12,186 nt of DNA from an uncultured Eubacteriales bacterium. GTDB taxonomy: Bacteria > Bacillota > Clostridia > Oscillospirales > CAG-272. Of this stretch, positions 7,172 to 12,186 are shown in pieces. The stretch is taken from assembly GCA_900554225.1 (NCBI GenBank), contig USGH01000053.1, positions 1 to 12,186 of the forward strand, given 5' to 3'. The position numbers were made by a program, and so were the translations under genes. The notes under the pieces are model-generated. The model saw only the letters and a program-made list of their open reading frames with translations, had not been told where the DNA came from and searched no databases. How positions within the stretch are numbered: the first letter of the stretch is position 1; every line of letters begins with the position of its first letter.

Positions 7172-7187
7172 TGTTTCACGTGAAACA
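7172..7187. promoter_or_regulatory. parS: parS site 1
   Basis: A perfect 16-bp match to the parS palindrome TGTTTCACGTGAAACA, the ParB nucleation site for SMC loading and origin segregation. It lies between the noc stop and the parA promoter. Confidence 0.98.
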
Positions 7188-7202
7188 GCCGGGATACGAC
7201 AA

Positions 7203-7218
7203 TGTTTCACGTGAAACA
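7203..7218. promoter_or_regulatory. parS: parS site 2
   Basis: A second identical 16-bp palindrome, 31 bp from the first measured start to start, about three helical turns, so both face the same side of the helix. It ends 49 bases from the noc stop codon. Confidence 0.98.
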
Positions 7219-7267
7219 CGGAGAATCTTGCGCGATTTCGGTTTTTGGCGGGAATAAGCGGTCTATT

Positions 7268-8137
7268 TCAGACGACGGCGGGTTCGGTGCGCTTGGCAGG
7301 CGGATTTTCCCGTTTTGGCAGGAGGATCTCGATCAGGGTACCCTCCGGGATCTCGCGCCGGGAGCTGGACACCGGAATGCCGCACTTCTTGATCACATCC
7401 ACGGCGTGGTCGATGGAGTTGTAGAACAGGCGGATGTCCTTTACGATGATCTTCTGGCGGATCTCCGGCGGCGCGGTCTGCACTCTCCGTTCGGCGGCGC
7501 ACAGGATCGATTCCACGTATTCCTCCGCAGACGCGACATTGAGCTGTCGTTCGGCAAAGATCTTCAGCACCTGCATCCGTTCCCCCTCGTCCTGGATCCG
7601 CAGCACGGCGCGGGCATGGCGTTCGGTCAATCCGTTCTGGAGGATCCATTCCTGCTCGGCGGCGGTCAACCGGAGCAGGCGCAGCTTATTCGCCACATAG
7701 GACTGGCTGACAGACAACCGCTTGGCACACGTATCCTGCGTGATCCCGGCAAGCGCGATGAGGGAACGGATCGCGAACGCCTCCTCAAAGAAATTGAGAT
7801 CCTCCCGGTGCAGGTTTTCAATGATGGCGAGTACGGCGGCGTCCGTCTGTGTGGCTTCGATGGCGATGGCAGGCAGTGTCGTAAGCCCGCACATTTTCGC
7901 GGCGCGGAGCCGTCTCTCTCCGGCGATCAGGGACCATTCCCGTTCTCCGTCCGGACGACACGGCAGGCTGCGCACGAGTACCGGCTCGATCACACCGTGC
8001 CGCGCAATGCTGTCCGCGAGAGACGCCAATGCCGCATCCGGGACGATCCGCCGCACACGATCCTCCCCGACCCGGATATGCGTGATCTCGATCTCCCGCA
8101 CGACCTTTTTGAACTCCTCTACTTTTTTGAAAAACAT
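7268..8137 (-). CDS. noc: Nucleoid occlusion protein Noc (ParB paralogue)
   Basis: A 289-residue ParB-family CTPase (B. subtilis Noc is a similar length). Residues 1-17 have hydrophobic residues at 2, 3, 6, 9, 13 and 16, an amphipathic helix like the membrane-targeting helix of Noc. The CTP-binding domain has GERRLRAA (73-80) and ENLHREDLN (107-115); the helix-turn-helix is at 131-154. In the recognition region it has Q145, K151, R156 and R173 where the ParB of this window has R154, V160, D165 and G182; basic/Gln residues at these positions mark Noc-type specificity. The ATG at 8137 has GGAGG six bases upstream; the 91-codon upstream extension is non-homologous. It precedes parA on the same strand, 199 bases away. 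In relatives rsmG lies upstream; here the repeat cluster does. Confidence 0.88.
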   Translation of the reverse strand: MFFKKVEEFKKVVREIEITHIRVGEDRVRRIVPDAALASLADSIARHGVIEPVLVRSLPCRPDGEREWSLIAGERRLRAAKMCGLTTLPAIAIEATQTDAAVLAIIENLHREDLNFFEEAFAIRSLIALAGITQDTCAKRLSVSQSYVANKLRLLRLTAAEQEWILQNGLTERHARAVLRIQDEGERMQVLKIFAERQLNVASAEEYVESILCAAERRVQTAPPEIRQKIIVKDIRLFYNSIDHAVDVIKKCGIPVSSSRREIPEGTLIEILLPKRENPPAKRTEPAVV

Positions 8138-8230
8138 CCTTGTCCTCCATTTCCGTTCGTAATGTGTCGGATGCGCCACGTCTGTACAGCCTGTGCTGCA
8201 ATAGCGCGCCGCGCCGCTCTTTCGCTGTGT

Positions 8231-8239
8231 ATTGTACCA
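8231..8239 (-). promoter_or_regulatory. Weak candidate promoter of noc
   Basis: On the minus strand an extended -10, TGGTACAAT, lies about 95 bases upstream of the noc start; no good -35 is present at 17 bases. Confidence 0.35.
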
Positions 8240-8325
8240 CATCTCCCCCGCAATATCGCACGAACGATGGTGCCAGATTCGGACGGAGCGCACGGAAAAG
8301 GGTGTGGAAATGGGGAAATGGCGGT

Positions 8326-8350
8326 GGGAATCGGGAGAGATGGGCGTGGG
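8326..8350 (+). other. Potential G-quadruplex in the noc upstream region
   Basis: Four GGG runs with loops of 4, 6 and 3 bases (8326-8328, 8333-8335, 8342-8344, 8348-8350), inside a pyrimidine-poor stretch 8296-8365 that has two further G-runs at 8300-8302 and 8312-8315. It is on the template strand for noc. Confidence 0.45.
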
Positions 8351-8448
8351 AAAAGACAGAAACGTGAAGTTGCACAAAGGGAATGCCGTGAAATTGTGGG
8401 TTTTCTCCAAAAATGCAGGTTACAATTGTCACGATAGAGCCAAATCCC

Positions 8449-8477
8449 TTGACGCACGGGTATGAATATGCTATACT
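8449..8477 (+). promoter_or_regulatory. Strong sigma-A promoter reading into repeat copy C
   Basis: TTGACG (8449-8454), a 17-base spacer and TATACT (8472-8477), with TGC before the -10 (extended -10). Transcription would begin near 8484 and enter copy C at 8512. No credible gene lies downstream for more than 1.3 kb on this strand. Operator-like palindromes flank it: a near-perfect GTTACAATTGTCAC at 8420-8433 and TACTG/CAGTA at 8474-8492. Confidence 0.7.
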
Positions 8478-8511
8478 GAATAAAATACAGTACGGTCGGT
8501 GCATCTGGCGG

Positions 8512-9057
8512 CGGATAAGGAATCTGCGTTTGGCTTATGGGGATTGTATTGGCTTCACCAATGCGGAATACCACATCGTATGTGTAGATTTTATTTGCTC
8601 CTCGCGGGGGCGGCTAAGGAATCTGCGTTGTTCTTGTGTCGTTTATCTTGGCTTCACCAATGGAGAATACCACATCGTATGTGTAGATTTTATTTACTCC
8701 TCGCGGGGCGGTTGGAAAGAGACAGGGGATTTCGATCCCCTATCCCTCTCCAACACCTCTCCTGACCCCTTTGGGGGATCCGCTGCGGCGGGGAAATGTT
8801 TGCTGCCGCGGTTGACAGGGATTTAGTCAGCTTGTATCCGGTGCAGACTGTTCATCGCCACTTCGATATATCGTTTGGGGGAATTGTGTTCGGGCTGAAG
8901 TCGCTTGCGTTTCAGTAGATTTCGGTAGGCATATGTCTTTCGTTTTTCATTGGTGGTGGGATAGATTTGTTCATTCCTGCGGCTACTGTAGGTTTTGCTA
9001 TGGTCTATCGTTGGGATTACCGCTGACCGCGCCATTTCAACAATTTCGTTGGATACG
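8512..9057 (+). repeat. Interspersed repeat copy C
   Basis: Sense-orientation copy without the mini-hairpin module. Its 5' part is a tandem duplication (8512-8610 and 8611-8709, offset 99 bp), each with the CACAT-CGT-ATGTG hairpin (8572-8584; 8671-8683) and a CTCC-TCGC-GGGG hairpin (8598-8609; 8697-8708). A 7-bp stem AGGGGAT/ATCCCCT with a TTCG loop follows (8724-8741). The 3' half ends at CGCTGACCGCG near 9031, with GTTGGATACG at 9048-9057 also shared with copy D. This is the most divergent of the copies. Frames on the minus strand (8823-9035) and plus strand (8413-8826) lack ribosome binding sites. Confidence 0.8.
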
Positions 9058-9133
9058 AGCCCATTTCACCAATTGCGCCGGGTGGAGGAATATCGTAAAA
9101 AGCGCGTTCGTGCGGCTGAAACTGCAAGAAAAC
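9058..9133. other. Short spacer between inverted copies C and D
   Basis: No gene or recognised site. It is the apex of the C/D inverted repeat. Confidence 0.5.
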
Positions 9134-9810
9134 GGGTATCCCATACAGTATAAACCTCTAACGATGTACGTATCCAACACCGGTATCAGCAAAAATGAAC
9201 GACCCACCCGCGGTCAGCGCAAATCCTACGAAAGACCATTGCAAAACTTACCGTAGCCGCAGGCACGAACAGTCCCTCCCCCCAATAATGAAAAACGTGC
9301 GATACAAGCTGGGCAACCCCACTGAAACGCGAACGATACCAGCCCGAACACAGAAAGCAAAACCATATTCGGAACTGGGGATTATCGACCTGCACCGGAT
9401 ACAAGCTGACTATATCCCTGTCAACCGCGGCAGCCAATATGCCCCGCCGCAGCGGATTCCCCGGGTGGATGAGGTGGAGTCCACTGAACCACGCAAGCGT
9501 GGTTCCATGGCGAAGGAGGGCTCCGCAGAGTCCTTCTTCCTCGTCCTTTGGTGCGCCGCAAGGCAACAATTAAATCTACACGTATGACGTGGTATTCTCC
9601 CCTGGTGAAGCCAGAATAAAAACCATAAGCAAAATGCAGCTACCTTATAAAATAACAAAGGATATAAGCCAAACGCAGTTTGGTAGGCAAACGCAGTTTG
9701 GTAGGCAAACGCAGTTTGGTAGGCAGACTGCAAGTCGTAAATAGCCGTACTGCAAGTACGTGCAAGCCGCGCGGAACGGTACCTGCCGCGCAATCCATCG
9801 AACCTGTTCG
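9134..9810 (-). repeat. Interspersed repeat copy D
   Basis: The most complete copy, on the minus strand in sense orientation. The 3' part (9134-9208) matches the 3' end of copy E; 9209-9520 matches B and E; 9521-9670 matches A; then follow three 18-bp tandem units (9670-9723) and mini-hairpins at 9726-9736, 9747-9759, 9769-9791 and 9799-9810. The hairpin end stops four bases before the ribosome binding site of the lipid kinase gene. Frames in it (9186-9569 minus; 9195-9587 plus; 9410-9826 minus) have no ribosome binding site and are not kept open in the other copies. Confidence 0.85.
9670..9723. repeat. Three tandem 18-bp units in copy D
   Basis: Three identical copies of CAAACGCAGTTTGGTAGG at 9670-9687, 9688-9705 and 9706-9723. 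Each holds a CAAAC-GCA-GTTTG mini-hairpin. Copies A and E carry one degenerate unit at the equivalent place. Confidence 0.95.
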
Positions 9811-9831
9811 GTAGAAGGAGCATCATCCATC

Positions 9832-10764
9832 ATGCATACAGTACATCTATTCAATCCGGCGGCGGGCGCGGGTCGCAGATTCGCGGCGGTCCGTGCGCAG
9901 GCGGAGAAAACCGGTGAGAAAATCTACGTCACCGAGGACAGCGGCCATGCCGAACGGCTCTGTGCTTCCCTCTGCCGGGACGATCCGCATATCCATATCA
10001 TCGTGTACGGCGGGGATGGAACCGTCCATGAGGCCGTCAACGGGATCATGGCGTCCGGGCATGGCGATACCGCGTCGTTTACCGTCGTACCGTCCGGCAG
10101 CGGCAACGATTTCTCCGCCTGCGTCAACGGCTGCGCCGGCTTTGCCCCCGGATTCCATAAGCTCGACCTCGTGCGCGTCACCGATCCGGACGGGAACTGC
10201 CGCCATTTCGCCAACAGCCTCAATATGGGCTTCGACTGCGACGTCGTCCGGGAGGCGGATTCCCTCAAGCATAAGCGCGGTCTGTCCGGCAGTACGGCGT
10301 ATATCGCGGGGGTGATCCGCGTCCTCGCACGCAAAAAGCCCGTGCCGCTCTCCCTCACCCTCTACGGCTGCAAACCGTTCGGCGCGGATACCGACGCGGC
10401 AGAACCCGTCACGCTCCGGGAGGACGGTCTGCTCTGCGCCTGTGCCAACGGTCCGTTCTGCGGCGGCGGCTTCAAGGGCGCACCCCTCTGTGACCTCACC
10501 GACGGCTACATGGACGTGCTGTTCGTGAAAAATATCTCCCGCACCCGCTTTGTCTCCATGGTCGGCGGCTACCACAACGGCACCTACATCGACCAAAGCG
10601 GCACCCTGAAGCCATCGTTCGCGAAGATCCTCTCCTACCACCAGTGCAAAAAAGCCGTGCTCTCCTCCCCCGCCTACTATTGCCTGGACGGCGAGATCCA
10701 CACCCCCGCCCAATCGCTCACCGTGGAGGTCCTCCCCCACGCCGTGCAGTATCTGACCCTGTAA
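9832..10764 (+). CDS. Diacylglycerol-kinase-family lipid kinase
   Basis: A 310-residue soluble lipid kinase of the DagK/YegS family, which phosphorylates diacylglycerol or a related lipid with ATP to recycle it into phospholipid or lipoteichoic-acid synthesis. Motifs: NPAAGAG near the N-terminus (8-14), the nucleotide-binding GGDGTVHE (60-67) and PSGSGNDF (87-94). The C-terminal half (about 130-310) is the beta-sandwich domain, with ANGPFCGGGF and the closing CLDGE motif. The ATG at 9832 gives the standard MHTVHLFNP start; AAGGAG at 9815-9820 is 11 bases away, slightly long. The gene begins directly at the edge of repeat copy D, so its promoter must lie inside the repeat or beyond it. The ABC ATPase gene follows after 38 bases. 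True substrate not determinable here. Confidence 0.88.
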   Translation: MHTVHLFNPAAGAGRRFAAVRAQAEKTGEKIYVTEDSGHAERLCASLCRDDPHIHIIVYGGDGTVHEAVNGIMASGHGDTASFTVVPSGSGNDFSACVNGCAGFAPGFHKLDLVRVTDPDGNCRHFANSLNMGFDCDVVREADSLKHKRGLSGSTAYIAGVIRVLARKKPVPLSLTLYGCKPFGADTDAAEPVTLREDGLLCACANGPFCGGGFKGAPLCDLTDGYMDVLFVKNISRTRFVSMVGGYHNGTYIDQSGTLKPSFAKILSYHQCKKAVLSSPAYYCLDGEIHTPAQSLTVEVLPHAVQYLTL

Positions 10765-10802
10765 TCGCCGCCTGCCCACTATCCAAATCGAGGTACACCA
10801 CT

Positions 10803-11534
10803 ATGCCAGAAAAGAAAATCGAAGTCCAAAACGTCACCATCGCCTACGACGGAGCGGCGGTCATCCGCAGTCTCACGTTTGCCGTGGACGCGGGCGATTA
10901 CCTCTGCGTCGTCGGCGAGAACGGCAGCGGCAAATCCACCCTCGTCAAGGCACTGGTCGGCGTTCTCAAGCCGCAGTCCGGGGAGATCCGGCGGTATTGC
11001 CCCATCGGCTACCTCCCGCAGCAGTCCGAGATCCAGCGCGATTTTCCCGCGTCCGTGTGGGAGGTCGTCCTCTCCGGCAATCTCATGCGCGAGGGATTCC
11101 GGCTCGGCTTCGGCTATGGCGCGGCTTCCAGAAAACGAGCGGAGGAGGCAATGCGGCGGCTCGATATTCTGTCCCTGCGCGACCGGTCGTACAACACGCT
11201 CTCCGGCGGTCAGCAGCAGCGGGTCCTTCTCTCTCGCGCGCTCTGTGCCTCCGAGGAGCTGCTGATCCTCGACGAACCGGTCACCGGTCTGGATCCGGAA
11301 GCCACGCGCGAAATGTACGCCTGCATCCGCAATCTGCACCGGGAGGGCTGCGCGATCCTGACCGTCACCCACGATGTGGAGGCGGCACTGGACGAGGCGG
11401 AGCATATTCTGTGTCTGTGTCAGCGGCATCCGGCACCCAGAACCCATGCGGCACCCTTCTACGGGACTGCCGACGCGTACCGCGCCTTTTTAGAGCACGG
11501 GTGCGACTGTCACGGCACGCACGACACCTTATAA
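10803..11534 (+). CDS. ZnuC-like metal ABC transporter ATP-binding protein
   Basis: A 243-residue ABC ATPase. Walker A GENGSGKST (38-46), Q-loop YLPQQ (70-74), signature LSGGQQQR (133-140), Walker B LLILDEP (153-159), D-loop GLD (162-164) and H-loop VTHD (188-191) are all present, so it should be active. The stretch around the Q-loop (QRDFPASVWEVVLSG) resembles the zinc/manganese family (ZnuC, MntB). The C-terminus carries HGCDCHGTH (232-240), a plausible metal-binding tail, with further Cys and His at 204, 206, 209 and 215. The ATG at 10803 has AGGT eight bases upstream. No permease or binding-protein gene follows; repeat copy E begins at the base after the stop codon. Probably cotranscribed with the lipid kinase. 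Metal specificity is inferred. Confidence 0.85.
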   Translation: MPEKKIEVQNVTIAYDGAAVIRSLTFAVDAGDYLCVVGENGSGKSTLVKALVGVLKPQSGEIRRYCPIGYLPQQSEIQRDFPASVWEVVLSGNLMREGFRLGFGYGAASRKRAEEAMRRLDILSLRDRSYNTLSGGQQQRVLLSRALCASEELLILDEPVTGLDPEATREMYACIRNLHREGCAILTVTHDVEAALDEAEHILCLCQRHPAPRTHAAPFYGTADAYRAFLEHGCDCHGTHDTL

Positions 11535-11553
11535 GGCGGGACTTTGTCCCGCC
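11535..11553 (+). other. Mini-hairpin abutting the ABC ATPase stop codon
   Basis: GGCGGGAC-TTT-GTCCCGCC, an 8-bp perfect stem starting at the base after TAA. The equivalent hairpin in copy A (340-355) abuts the RNHCP gene stop in the same way. Confidence 0.8.
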
Positions 11554-11558
11554 GCCTG

Positions 11559-11581
11559 ACCGAACTTGTTCGGTGGTTTTT
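11559..11581 (+). terminator. Likely terminator of the lipid kinase-ABC unit
   Basis: ACCGAAC-TT-GTTCGGT (11559-11574) followed by GG and five T. It is also one of the repeat's mini-hairpins (compare 218-235), so the repeat appears to supply the terminator. Confidence 0.55.
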
Positions 11582-12090
11582 CTGACTTGCAGTCGGCTTA
11601 TCAAACTGCGTTCGGCTTATATCCTTTGTTATTTTATAAGGAAACTGCGTTTGGCTTATGTCGTTTCTTTTGGCTTTCTTCCATGAGGAATACCTCATCG
11701 CTTCTGTAGATTTTATTGTTGCCTTGCGGCGCACCAGAGGACAAAGGAGATGGACTCTGCGGAGCCCCTCTCCTCTATCCTCTGGACTCTAACTCCTCAC
11801 CCCGGGGTGTCCGCTGCGGCGGGGCATATCTGCTGCCGCGGTTGACAGGGATATAGTCAGCTTGTATCCGGTGCTGTCGTTACTCCCCAGTTCCGAATTT
11901 TATTTGGCTATCTGTGTTCGGGCTGGTATCGTTCGCGTTTCAGTTGGGTTGTTGGGCTTATGTCGTTCGTTTTTCATTATTGGGGGGAGGGGCTGTTTGT
12001 TTGTGCGGCTACGGTAGGTTTGGCTATGGTCTATAGTTGGATTTGCGCTGACCGCGATTGGGGCGTTTGTTTTGGTTGGTAACGGTAGGG

Positions 12091-12179
12091 GATGGTCTGT
12101 ATCGTTAGTAGCTTAGGCTGTATTAAAAACTGGATAACCGGTGTGGGATGACCTGTATTGTTAGTAGCTTAGACTGTAT
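12091..12179 (+). repeat. Imperfect 56-bp tandem repeat at the 3' end of copy E
   Basis: Units at 12091-12123 and 12147-12179 share GTTAGTAGCTTA and CTGTAT words with four differences over 33 bases. The second unit is the one matched by copy D. Confidence 0.8.
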
Positions 12180-12186
12180 GGGACAC

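Larger units (their letters stand above)
11535..12186 (+). repeat. Interspersed repeat copy E (cut by window end)
   Basis: Sense-orientation copy with the mini-hairpins at 11535-11605, the TATCCTT...AAGGA block at about 11619-11643, the compound hairpin 11734-11785, a CACCCCGGGGTG palindrome near 11799-11808, the GCGGC/GCCGC stem near 11815-11840, the block ending CGCTGACCGCG (about 12046-12056) and a 3' part that matches 9134-9208 of copy D in reverse. No gene is supported; frames in it are short, and the frame on the minus strand that is open in B, C and D carries a TAA here. Confidence 0.85.

Noticed and set aside
7172..7218. parS palindromes as a noc terminator
   Set aside because: No T-tract follows either palindrome on the minus strand, and both match parS perfectly.
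7202..8437. 411-codon open frame on the plus strand starting in parS
   Set aside because: Antisense to noc; it begins within parS site 2, with no ribosome binding site.
9670..9723. CRISPR-like array
   Set aside because: The 18-bp units are directly adjacent with no spacers and no cas genes are present.
8512..9810. Insertion sequence with terminal inverted repeats
   Set aside because: The inverted arms are two copies of the dispersed repeat; no transposase frame or target duplication was found.
9847..10779. 310-codon open frame on the minus strand
   Set aside because: Antisense to the lipid kinase gene.
1..12186. tRNA, rRNA or known riboswitch
   Set aside because: No cloverleaf, rRNA segment or recognised riboswitch core was seen on either strand by eye.

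Overview
The window reads as chromosomal DNA of a Gram-positive, endospore-forming member of the Clostridia. The grounds are a PdaA-type spore-cortex deacetylase, a parA/parB pair with a Noc-type third member, AGGAGG-like ribosome binding sites, TTGACA/TATAAT promoters often with an extended -10, and GC-rich genes. A family such as Oscillospiraceae is a guess from overall flavour, not a demonstrated assignment.

Layout. (1) 1-355: end of a long interspersed repeat (copy A) with a train of tiny hairpins. (2) 360-2972: a small block with an RNHCP zinc-ribbon protein and RNase Z on the minus strand, divergent from a PdaA-like lipoprotein deacetylase on the plus strand, which ends in a clear terminator. 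Two good sigma-A promoters lie back to back between rnz and pdaA. (3) 3059-3525: repeat copy B. (4) 3829-8137: the chromosome-partition block, all on the minus strand: noc, two perfect parS sites, parA, parB, a two-TM protein of unknown function and a membrane-anchored MORN-repeat protein. (5) 8449-9810: a strong plus-strand promoter followed by repeat copies C and D in inverted orientation; no credible gene. (6) 9832-11534: a diacylglycerol-kinase-family lipid kinase and a ZnuC-like ABC ATPase. (7) 11535-12186: repeat copy E, running off the window.

How the genes work together. ParA, ParB and the two parS sites form a chromosome segregation module. The Noc paralogue carries the HTH residues associated with Noc rather than parS specificity, so it probably couples the nucleoid to division-site choice. 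These genes normally lie near oriC next to rsmG/mnmG; here the upstream neighbour of noc is the repeat cluster. rnz matures tRNA 3' ends; pdaA modifies spore or cell-wall peptidoglycan; the lipid kinase and the ABC ATPase look like a two-gene unit with no permease beside it.

The most unusual content is the repeat family: five copies of a unit of at least about 650 bp in 12 kb, without a transposase or a consistently open reading frame. Copies share a string of hairpins whose stems differ between copies yet stay complementary, plus a gene-abutting array of mini-hairpins built on a common ACTTG/CAAGT core. Copies bracket gene blocks as inverted pairs, and one (C) sits directly downstream of a strong promoter. 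This could be a structured RNA family, a non-autonomous mobile element or a nucleoid-associated DNA repeat; the sequence alone does not decide.
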